Of a DNA stretch of 5,945 nucleotides, positions 1 through 5,943 are shown one piece after another. Numbering within the stretch: the stretch's first letter is position 1; each line of letters starts with the position of its first letter. The notes under the pieces are model-generated. The model worked only from the letters and a program-made list of their open reading frames with translations. It had not been told where the DNA came from and did no database searches. The DNA is from Acidobacteriaceae bacterium (GTDB taxonomy: Bacteria; Acidobacteriota; Terriglobia; Terriglobales; Acidobacteriaceae), in assembly GCA_003165855.1 (NCBI GenBank), contig PMXH01000330.1, positions 1-5,945 on the forward strand, written 5' to 3'. A program made the position numbers and the translations under genes.

Positions 1-1083
1 CAGCCACGTCGAAGCCATGCGGGGAAACGAACTCTGCCGCTTTTCGATTTTGTAGCCGGCCGCAGACGAGTCGGCTCGCACATACTCCGGCGTGTATACA
101 TTGAGGCCCACGAAATCGAGCGGGCTGCCGATGATCTTCATGTCGCCGGGCTCCGCCTTGGGAGCGTTCGCGCCTTCCCGCTGGAGATAGCCCTCGGTAT
201 ATTTGCCTTCCAGGACGGCGGTGAGAAACGGGGCGTTGCCTTCGCGAGTGGCGCGGTGGGCCGCCTCGATTTGCTCGTGATCCTCGATCACGGGTACATA
301 GACGGTGGCATTTTCCGCGAGACCGATCTGGGTTCCAGACTTGCCGTTGGCGCGAATGGCTTGTACGGCAAGGCCGTGAGCCAGCACGGCATGGTGGCGA
401 ATCTGGTTGACCTGAGCATCCGGCAATTTTAGTCCGGGAGCAAACCGGCCCTCTTTGTAGCCTATGTCGGTGAAGCAGGTGAACTCGTTGGTGGTGAAGA
501 AGTGGCCGACGCGGTCGGAAAGGTGTTTCGAGATATACGCGGCGTAGTCGCCGAACGCTTTGGAAGTGTCGCGCGACTGCCAGCCGCCGGGCAACGCCTG
601 CGGCAGGTCCCAGTGGAAGAGCGTGATGTAGGGATCGATATTGTTCTTGAGCAGCTCGTCGACCACGCGCTGGTAATAGTCGAGGCCTTTCGGGTTGGGC
701 TGGCCGGTGCCGTCGGGGAAGACTCGAGACCACGAAATGGAGAAGCGGTAAACTTTCGCGCCCAGGTTCTTCAGCAACCGCACATCTTCTTTGTAGAGAT
801 GGTAGGAATCGTCGGCCACATCGCCGGTTTCTCCGTGGAAGGTCTTGCCCGGGGTGTGTGAAAAAGTATCCCAGATGGATGGCTTGCGTCCGTCTTCTTT
901 CACCGCGCCCTCAATCTGATAAGAAGCGGTAGCACAACCCCAGAGAAAGTTTGGCGGGAATTGCAGCAGGGATGGAGTAGCGAGTTGCGCGAATGCAAGG
1001 CGCGAGAGTGAGGAGCTGGCCATGGCAGCCACGGCGGTGCCGGCCAAAGTTTTGCCGAATCGGCGACGGGTAAGAGTTTTCAT
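1..1083 (-). CDS. Tat-exported family 1 glycoside hydrolase (beta-glucosidase type), partial
   Basis: Hydrolyses beta-linked glucosides or related sugars, probably outside the cytoplasm. The 361 codons present run off the left edge, so the C-terminal part is missing. Residues 1-32 form a twin-arginine signal: TRRRFGK at 5-11, a short Ala/Gly-rich stretch, and a likely signal peptidase site after AFA (32). The GH1 N-terminal signature follows (FLWGCATASYQIEGA, 46-60, with sugar-binding Gln56), then YRFSISWSRVFP, LFHWDLP (155-161, His157) and the acid/base motif TTNEF with Glu200. DFVGLNVYTPEY lies near the edge. The nucleophile (ITENG-type motif) falls outside the window. Family members are about 440-480 residues, so roughly three quarters is visible. 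The family usually has NEP; here it is NEF. The ATG is chosen because it opens the Tat signal; no clear Shine-Dalgarno precedes it. The specific sugar substrate is not determinable here. Confidence 0.95.
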   Translation of the reverse strand, partial: MKTLTRRRFGKTLAGTAVAAMASSSLSRLAFAQLATPSLLQFPPNFLWGCATASYQIEGAVKEDGRKPSIWDTFSHTPGKTFHGETGDVADDSYHLYKEDVRLLKNLGAKVYRFSISWSRVFPDGTGQPNPKGLDYYQRVVDELLKNNIDPYITLFHWDLPQALPGGWQSRDTSKAFGDYAAYISKHLSDRVGHFFTTNEFTCFTDIGYKEGRFAPGLKLPDAQVNQIRHHAVLAHGLAVQAIRANGKSGTQIGLAENATVYVPVIEDHEQIEAAHRATREGNAPFLTAVLEGKYTEGYLQREGANAPKAEPGDMKIIGSPLDFVGLNVYTPEYVRADSSAAGYKIEKRQSSFPRMASTWL

Positions 1084-1227
1084 GACGGTAGAAGATTACC
1101 ACTAACGCGGGGCCAAAGGTTATGGGACAAGCGGTACATTCGTGAATCGATATGATCCCGACTGAATTGTCGCGGCCGACAGCGCTGCACGTCTGCTCAT
1201 TCCGACGCGCTGATTCACACGAGAAAT

Positions 1228-1653
1228 CTAGACCGGGGCCAAGGTTCTTTCCTGGGCTTGCGCGATCAGGCTCTCGAATTGTTTGTGGTCGAGGCAAAGC
1301 GCATGCTGGCCGAAGCGAGCGTCTTTTCCTACGACGTGCCAGTAGGGCATCCAGTGGAACTGCTTGCCTCTGGCGCCTTCCAGTACGACGAGGAAAGGAT
1401 AGAGTGTGACTTCTTCTTCCTCTTCGCCGAGCCATGACTCCAATTTCTCGGGAAGAAACGCCTGCACTACTTTGAAATCTCCATCGCCCACGCCGAGTTG
1501 AAAATCGAGGGAAACATGCAACTCGCGCGCGGCGCCGCAAGCGGGACAGCTCTCCGGATCTGCTTTGGAAAAGTCGTACAGGGCATCGAACAGCCGCAGG
1601 GAGGTAGAAACTTTCTTATGACACTGGGTGCAGTAGAAGTATTGCGCGGTCAC
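1228..1653 (-). CDS. Zinc-ribbon protein of unknown function (141 aa)
   Basis: I do not recognise a named family with certainty. The N-terminus carries two cysteine pairs, C8-TQ-C11 and C36-PA-C39, spaced as a zinc ribbon, so structural zinc binding is likely. The rest is a compact mixed domain (VSLDFQLGVGDGDFKVVQAF near 47-66), a run of five Glu at 77-81, and an aromatic/His-rich segment around 99-106 (FHWMPYWH). There is no signal peptide or membrane segment, so it is probably cytoplasmic. The GTG at 1653 is chosen because GGAGG (1661-1665 on the complementary strand) sits 7 nt upstream and no in-frame ATG lies between it and the zinc ribbon. The frame stays open far upstream, but that part is antisense to the HD-protein gene and is not coding. 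It is divergent from the three-gene operon and 144 bp upstream of the GH1 gene in the same direction. It resembles small CpXC-like zinc-ribbon proteins only in general style. Confidence 0.82.
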   Translation of the reverse strand: MTAQYFYCTQCHKKVSTSLRLFDALYDFSKADPESCPACGAARELHVSLDFQLGVGDGDFKVVQAFLPEKLESWLGEEEEEVTLYPFLVVLEGARGKQFHWMPYWHVVGKDARFGQHALCLDHKQFESLIAQAQERTLAPV

Positions 1654-1660
1654 GGATGAA

Positions 1661-1665
1661 CCTCC
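1661..1665 (-). promoter_or_regulatory. Shine-Dalgarno GGAGG fixing the GTG start of the zinc-ribbon gene
   Basis: A perfect GGAGG on the minus strand lies 7 nt before GTG 1653. It decides the start within a reading frame that stays open for hundreds of bases further upstream. Confidence 0.8.
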
Positions 1666-1776
1666 ATCGTGTTTCAGGCTGAGATTGGGCCGGACCTGCG
1701 AACGCACGCGAGCGGCGAGCGCAGGAGCCTTCCAGGCCAAGGAGAGCAGCGAATCAGACGTTTGTCGGTGGGGCGG

Positions 1777-1794
1777 ATCACATACCCTTGTGAT
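1777..1794. promoter_or_regulatory. Perfect inverted repeat ATCACA-N6-TGTGAT in the divergent intergenic region
   Basis: Six-base arms (1777-1782 and 1789-1794) flank a 6-nt spacer TACCCT. It lies between the divergent zinc-ribbon gene and the HD-protein operon, 64 bp before the operon's GTG start. The symmetry and location fit a dimeric repressor or activator site. The half-sites are the reverse arrangement of the CRP/FNR-type TGTGA-N6-TCACA, so I do not assign it to that family. It could also be chance or a small hairpin. I found no convincing -35/-10 pair beside it. Confidence 0.35.
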
Positions 1795-1847
1795 GCTGAT
1801 CGTCGCTTTCCGTTTCGCGGAGGGATAGCCTAAAGAGTTTGCGGATG

Positions 1848-1852
1848 GGAGG
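1848..1852 (+). promoter_or_regulatory. Shine-Dalgarno GGAGG for the HD-protein gene
   Basis: GGAGG, inside the longer purine run GGGAGGGGA, ends 6 nt before GTG 1859. An in-frame TAG at 1826 and the absence of an in-frame ATG between them support the GTG. The ATG at 1845 is out of frame and hits a stop after a few codons. Confidence 0.75.
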
Positions 1853-1858
1853 GGACGG

Positions 1859-2419
1859 GTGCGGGAGATCGTGAAACGGCTGTGGCCGGAGATCGATTGG
1901 ATTGAGAATCTGCCACTGCGAGAGCAGGTGACGCAGGTCTGGATCAAGGCGCTGGAGCGCAGCCCGCTGCAGGCGGAAGACCTGAACCAGATTCCGTTCA
2001 CGCTGCTGGTTCCGAACTGTCCCATCACCTTCATGGAGCACAAACGTTGCGTGGTCCACATTGCGCGTGACAGCGCAAAGGCCATGCAGGACTTCATGGG
2101 ACGCGCCTTACCGATTGATTTGGACGCGGTAATCGCAGGAGCGATTCTGGCCGACGTGGGCAAGCTGCTGGAATACGAACTGGGGCCGGACGGCAAGAGC
2201 CGGCAGAGCGAGCGCGGCGAGGCATTGAGGCATCCGTTTACCGGAGTTGCTTTGGCGCTGGAGTGTGGAGTGCCGGATAGGGTTTGCCACATTATTGCGG
2301 CGCACGCGGGAGAAGGCGAGTTGGTGAAGCGCAGCACCGAGGCTTTCATCGTGCATCACGCGGATTTTATGGCGTTCCTGCCGTTCAAGAATCCCAAGAA
2401 CATCAAAGTGAAATCCTAA
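1859..2419 (+). CDS. HD-fold protein with a degenerate HD dyad (186 aa), first gene of operon
   Basis: The pattern is that of an HD-superfamily metal-binding alpha-helical domain. Conserved-looking positions are H61 and H67 (MEHKRCVVHIA), ILADVGKLLEY at 96-106, RHPFTGVALALECGVPD at 124-140 (H125), IIAAHAGEG with H149, and IVHHADFM with H166, H167 and D169. The canonical core reads LLHDIGK; here it is ILADVGK, so the dyad His is Ala98 while Asp99 is kept. With His lost, binuclear phosphohydrolase chemistry may be altered or absent; the remaining His/Asp could still bind one metal or a ligand. Residues 1-60 are a helical N-terminal extension with no motif I recognise. No signal peptide or membrane segment is present. 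Only 11 bp separate it from the PrpD-family gene, so the two are almost certainly cotranscribed. A regulatory or accessory role for the downstream enzymes is inference; substrate is unknown. Confidence 0.85.
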   Translation: MREIVKRLWPEIDWIENLPLREQVTQVWIKALERSPLQAEDLNQIPFTLLVPNCPITFMEHKRCVVHIARDSAKAMQDFMGRALPIDLDAVIAGAILADVGKLLEYELGPDGKSRQSERGEALRHPFTGVALALECGVPDRVCHIIAAHAGEGELVKRSTEAFIVHHADFMAFLPFKNPKNIKVKS

Positions 2420-2423
2420 GGAG
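2418..2423 (+). promoter_or_regulatory. Shine-Dalgarno AAGGAG fixing the TTG start of the PrpD-family gene
   Basis: AAGGAG overlaps the TAA stop of the HD-protein gene and lies 7 nt before TTG 2431. This argues for the rare TTG start and against the upstream in-frame ATG at 2284, which lies inside the HD gene. Overlap of stop codon and ribosome binding site suggests translational coupling. Confidence 0.8.
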
Positions 2424-2430
2424 AGATTCC

Positions 2431-3912
2431 TTGTCTGAGACGAAATTGACTGCCGCTGCGAAGGAGACGGTCACCGCCACAATGTGCCGCTGGGCCGCCG
2501 GCCTGCGATATGAGGACCTTTCGCAGGATGCGATCTATCAGGCGAAGCGCTTCCTGCTGGATTCCATGGGCTGCGCGCTTGGAGGCTACCGGCAGCACGA
2601 TGTGAAGATCGCGCTGGAAGTTCTGGGCGAGATCGCCGGACGCGGCCCGGCTACGGTAATCGGCACGGGCGGGCGGGTGGATGCTGTTTCGGCAGCACTG
2701 GCCAACGCCCTGATGATCCGGTGCATGGATTACAACGACATTTATTGGAAGCAGGATCCGTCGCATCCCTCGGACATTTGTCCGGCGGCGCTGGCCTGCT
2801 GCGAGCGGGCTGGGAGCGGGGGCAAGGAGTTGATTGTTGGTTTAGTGTTGGGCCACGAGTTCGAAATGCGCTTTTGCGAGGCGGCGTTTCCGGGCATCCG
2901 GGAGAGAGGATGGCATCATGCTACGTTGACGGCGTTTGTTTCGCCGATCGTTGCGGGACGGGCGCTGCATTTGTCCTGGGAGCAAATTCAGCACGCCGTT
3001 GGAATTTCGGCCAGCCGCCATTGCACGCTGGGAGCGGTGACCGCGGGCAAGCTGACCATGATGAAGAACACGGTCGACCCAATGGCGACGCAGAGTGGGG
3101 TATTCGCGGCACTGCTGGCAGAAAAGGGTTACTCCGGACCCGAGCATGTGGTGGACGGCAAGGAAGGGTTGACTCACGTCTTCGGTCCGGAATGGAAGTT
3201 GAATCTTCTGACCGATGGGCTCGGAGAGTCGTGGCGCATCACGCAATGTGGAATGAAGGCATTTCCTACCGAGGCTCTGACGCATACGCCGATCTCGGCT
3301 GTGCTCGATCTGGTGAAGACGAACGATTTGCATCCGGAGCAGGTGGAGAAGATTCAGATTCGGTCGCTGGCGCGGGCCGCCGACATTCTTTCCGATCCCA
3401 CCAAGTACGATCCGCACACCCGGGAGACGGCGGACCACTCGCTGCCTTACGTAATTGCGGCGGCGCTGGTGGATCGGCAGGTGACACCGGTGCAATTCAC
3501 TATGGAAAAGATCATGGACGCGAAAATCCGGGCGCAACTGAGGAAGGTGGAGGTGGTTGCGGATCCGGAGATTGAGAAAGTCTTTCCGGCATTGCAGAGA
3601 GTGATTGCAAAGATCACTACGACCGATGGACGTATGTTCAGCAAGCAGCTGGACTTTCCAAAGGGTGACCCACGAAATCCGCTGACGGATCAGGAGGTGG
3701 AAGAGAAGTTCGGCGCGCTGGCGGAGGGCGTGCTTTCGGCCGGAGCGCAGAAAAAACTGAAAGCGGCGATCTGGAATCTGGAGAAGAGCGACTCGGTGCG
3801 AAAGCTGATGGCGCTGATGAAGGCGGACTCGCAGAAAAAGAGTGCCGAGATTGGGACCAAAACCAAATTGAGAATCGGCGGCAAAGGGCGTCGGAAAGCT
3901 GTACTGGCGTAG
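2431..3912 (+). CDS. MmgE/PrpD-family protein (2-methylcitrate dehydratase-like, 493 aa)
   Basis: Members of this family dehydrate 2-methylcitrate (PrpD, MmgE), decarboxylate cis-aconitate (CadA/ACOD1) or epimerise iminodisuccinate, so family membership does not fix the reaction. The helical large domain opens with FLLDSMGCALGGY (41-53). The family's active-site segment MDYNDIYW...SHPSD covers 99-115, with D100, D103, H112 and D115. Next come GHEFEMR, GISASRHCTLGAVTAGK (191-207) with the following TMMKN, the KAFPTEALTH segment, and ADHSLPYVIAAAL (334 onward) of the lid domain. Length is normal for the family (about 450-500). The last 25 or so residues are Lys/Arg-rich and look like a nonconserved tail. 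It is cytoplasmic with no signal peptide. TTG 2431 is chosen for its strong, well-spaced AAGGAG. The homoaconitase-like gene begins 48 bp downstream, pointing to a hydroxy-tricarboxylate substrate in a shared pathway. Confidence 0.94.
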   Translation: MSETKLTAAAKETVTATMCRWAAGLRYEDLSQDAIYQAKRFLLDSMGCALGGYRQHDVKIALEVLGEIAGRGPATVIGTGGRVDAVSAALANALMIRCMDYNDIYWKQDPSHPSDICPAALACCERAGSGGKELIVGLVLGHEFEMRFCEAAFPGIRERGWHHATLTAFVSPIVAGRALHLSWEQIQHAVGISASRHCTLGAVTAGKLTMMKNTVDPMATQSGVFAALLAEKGYSGPEHVVDGKEGLTHVFGPEWKLNLLTDGLGESWRITQCGMKAFPTEALTHTPISAVLDLVKTNDLHPEQVEKIQIRSLARAADILSDPTKYDPHTRETADHSLPYVIAAALVDRQVTPVQFTMEKIMDAKIRAQLRKVEVVADPEIEKVFPALQRVIAKITTTDGRMFSKQLDFPKGDPRNPLTDQEVEEKFGALAEGVLSAGAQKKLKAAIWNLEKSDSVRKLMALMKADSQKKSAEIGTKTKLRIGGKGRRKAVLA

Positions 3913-3926
3913 TCACATTCTGGAGA

Positions 3927-3940
3927 CGCGGCCATCCGCG
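3927..3940 (+). other. Small GC-rich hairpin between the PrpD-like and homoaconitase-like genes
   Basis: CGCGG-CCAT-CCGCG forms a perfect 5-bp stem with a 4-nt loop in the 48-bp gap. No U-run follows, so it is not an intrinsic terminator. It might modulate mRNA stability or translation of the next gene, or be chance in GC-rich DNA. Confidence 0.25.
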
Positions 3941-3960
3941 AATCTCGCCTGGAGTTCACC

Positions 3961-5943
3961 ATGACCCAGACTATTGTTGAGAAAATCGCGCAAGCCCACA
4001 TGGCGGAGGGGCCGAAGCGGCCGTTACGGGCGGGCGATTTCGTTTCCATCCGGCCTTCTCATGTGATGACGCACGACAACACGTCGGCGGTGATGAGCAA
4101 GTTCAAAGCGATTGGGGCGAAAAAGATTTGCGATCCCAAACAGCTGGTGTTCGCTCTCGATCACGACATTCAGAATCGAGACGAAGCCAACCTGAAGAAG
4201 TACCGCTCGATCGAAGCCTTCGCGAAGGAGCATGGAGTCGACTTCTATCCCGCGGGCACAGGCATTGGGCACCAGATCATGGTGGAGCGCGGATACGTGG
4301 TGCCGGGATCGTTCGTTGTGGCCTCCGACTCGCACTCGAATATGTACGGGGCGCTGGGCGCGATTGGAACGCCGATCGTGCGGACGGATGCGGCCGCGGT
4401 GTGGGCGACGGGGGAGTTCTGGTGGCAGATTCCGCGGTCGATTCAGGTTGTGCTGGAGGGCAAGCTGCGCCAGGGCGTAAGCGGCAAAGACGTGATCATC
4501 ACGCTGTGCGGACTCTATAACCACGATGAGGCGCTCAACGCCGCAGTCGAGTTTTCGGGGCCGGGCGTGGCGAGTTTGTCGATGGACGCGCGCTTTTCTA
4601 TTTCAAACATGAGCACCGAGTGGGGACCGCTGGTGGGATGGTTCCCGGTGGATGAGGTGACGATTGAGTATCTGCGCGGCGTACGCCAGCGCCTGACGGA
4701 GCAGGGAATTGAGCGAGTTGAGGAAAAAGATATCGAGACCTGGGCTGCGAATGCGCCGCGTCCCGATCCCGATGCTTCTTACGCGGCACGCATTGCGCTT
4801 GACCTGGGAGAGGTAACCCCTCATGTCTCCGGGCCCGACACGGTGCAGGTGATGCAATCGCTCGCCGCGATAGAAAAGAAGAAGGTCGCAATTCAGAAGG
4901 CCTACCTGATTTCATGCGTGAACTCGAGAGTGGAAGACCTGGAAGCTGCAGCCCGGGTGTTGCGAGGGAAGAAAGTCGCGTCGGGGGTGAAGTTCTATCT
5001 GGGAGCGGCAAGCGCGTGGGTGCAGCAAGAGGCCGAGCGGCGCGGCATTTGGCAGACGCTGCTCGACGCGGGCGCGAACCCGCTGCCGCCGGGATGCGGG
5101 CCGTGCATCGGGCTAGGCGTGGGACTGCTGGAAAAGGGCGAGGTGGGAATCTCGGCGACGAACCGCAACTTCAAAGGGCGCATGGGATCGCGCGATGCGC
5201 AGTGTTATCTGGCGAGCCCGGAGGTGGTCGCGGCATCGGCGATCGCGGGGTACATCGCAGGGCCGCATGGGTTTGCGGACCTCGCGCTGACCCGCCGGTT
5301 CACGGAGTTCGCGGGAAATGGGAAGGAATCGTCCGAGAAGGTGGAGATTCTTCCGGGCTTTCCCGAGCGCGTGAAAGGGCGACTGGTCCTGCTGCCGCAG
5401 GATAACCTGAACACTGACGCCATCTACGGCAAGGACTACACCTACCGCGACGACATGACGCCGGAGATGATGGCCGGAGTGATGATGGAGAACTACGATC
5501 CGCAGTTTGCCGCGCGCACTCGCGGCGGGGATGTGATGGTGAGCGGCTTCAACTTTGGCACTGGGTCAAGCCGCGAGCAGGCGGTTACATGCCTCAAGGC
5601 GAAAGGCATTTCGCTGGTGATCGCGGCCAGTTTTTCGCAGACTTACCTGCGAAACGCATACAACAATGGGTTTCTCTGCGTGGAGGTACCGGAGTTCGTC
5701 AAGCGAGTGCGGGAACAGTTTGCCAAGGAGATCGCGGCGAAGGAAAAGACGATCGTAGCGGGCGAGGACGTGGATATTGATTTCACCTCGAGCACGATCA
5801 CATGGCGCGGCGAAAGTTTTATCTTTCCGCCACTGGGTAGCGTGCCGCAATCGCTGGTGATTGCGGGAGGCGCGGAAAATCTAGTGGCGAAGAAGTTGGG
5901 AGTGGTGCAGTTTGATAGGGATGCGAGCCAAACGCGCGATTGA
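3961..5943 (+). CDS. Single-chain homoaconitase-like (fungal Lys4-type) aconitase-superfamily hydro-lyase, 660 aa
   Basis: A [4Fe-4S] hydro-lyase with large and small aconitase domains fused in one chain. Ligand cysteines are C319 (ISCVNSR) plus C379 and C382 (GCGPCIGLG). Active-site positions by family analogy are H68 (LDHDIQN), H104 (GIGHQIM), D123 and H125 (SDSHSN), and R402 (SATNRNFKGRMGS). The swivelling small domain has NLNTDAIYGKDYTYRDD (482-498) and GTGSSREQA (533-541, S536/S537/R538). SIRPSHVMTHDNT, TPIVRTDAAAVWATG, NMSTEWGPLVGWFP and EVGISATNRNFKGRMGS match my memory of yeast Lys4 closely, more than LeuC or aconitase A/B. Lys4 hydrates cis-homoaconitate to homoisocitrate in mitochondrial lysine synthesis; this copy has no transit or signal peptide and should be cytoplasmic. 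The ATG follows GGAG (3951-3954) by 6 nt. True substrate is unproven: cis-homoaconitate, cis-aconitate, 2-methylaconitate or another analogue. An Aquifex-type single-chain aconitase is less likely. Confidence 0.92.
   Translation: MTQTIVEKIAQAHMAEGPKRPLRAGDFVSIRPSHVMTHDNTSAVMSKFKAIGAKKICDPKQLVFALDHDIQNRDEANLKKYRSIEAFAKEHGVDFYPAGTGIGHQIMVERGYVVPGSFVVASDSHSNMYGALGAIGTPIVRTDAAAVWATGEFWWQIPRSIQVVLEGKLRQGVSGKDVIITLCGLYNHDEALNAAVEFSGPGVASLSMDARFSISNMSTEWGPLVGWFPVDEVTIEYLRGVRQRLTEQGIERVEEKDIETWAANAPRPDPDASYAARIALDLGEVTPHVSGPDTVQVMQSLAAIEKKKVAIQKAYLISCVNSRVEDLEAAARVLRGKKVASGVKFYLGAASAWVQQEAERRGIWQTLLDAGANPLPPGCGPCIGLGVGLLEKGEVGISATNRNFKGRMGSRDAQCYLASPEVVAASAIAGYIAGPHGFADLALTRRFTEFAGNGKESSEKVEILPGFPERVKGRLVLLPQDNLNTDAIYGKDYTYRDDMTPEMMAGVMMENYDPQFAARTRGGDVMVSGFNFGTGSSREQAVTCLKAKGISLVIAASFSQTYLRNAYNNGFLCVEVPEFVKRVREQFAKEIAAKEKTIVAGEDVDIDFTSSTITWRGESFIFPPLGSVPQSLVIAGGAENLVAKKLGVVQFDRDASQTRD

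Noticed and set aside
502..861. 119-codon plus-strand frame opposite the GH1 gene
   Set aside because: It is antisense to GH1 motifs including the catalytic NEF and HWDLP region, with no upstream ribosome binding site and no recognisable domain.
1168..1181. TGTCG-CGGC-CGACA hairpin between the zinc-ribbon and GH1 genes as a terminator
   Set aside because: The stem is only 5 bp and is not followed by a T-run in the direction of transcription, so it does not meet the form of an intrinsic terminator.
1142..1218. 7-bp inverted repeat GTGAATC...GATTCAC in the same intergenic region
   Set aside because: The arms are 63 bp apart with no supporting flanking pairing, so chance is the simpler explanation.
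1654..2349. Long open frame on the minus strand continuing upstream of the zinc-ribbon gene, antisense to the HD gene
   Set aside because: The translation is Ser/Arg-rich with no domain, it opposes a gene with clear HD-fold motifs, and the GTG at 1653 has its own good ribosome binding site.
2284..2430. ATG-led 49-residue extension of the PrpD-like protein
   Set aside because: It overlaps the conserved end of the HD gene in another frame, and its residues are Arg-rich and unlike PrpD N-termini. TTG 2431 has AAGGAG at ideal spacing.
2721..3575. 284-codon plus-strand frame inside the PrpD-like gene
   Set aside because: It is an alternate-frame shadow: Gly/Arg-rich, low-complexity composition, no motif, and fully inside a gene with strong family motifs.
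3961..5943. Assignment as 3-isopropylmalate dehydratase LeuC-LeuD fusion or as aconitase A/AcnD
   Set aside because: LeuCD are normally separate and lack the VMTHDNT/NMSTEWG/GSSREQA pattern. AcnA and AcnD are much longer (about 860-900 residues) with a different N-terminal sequence.
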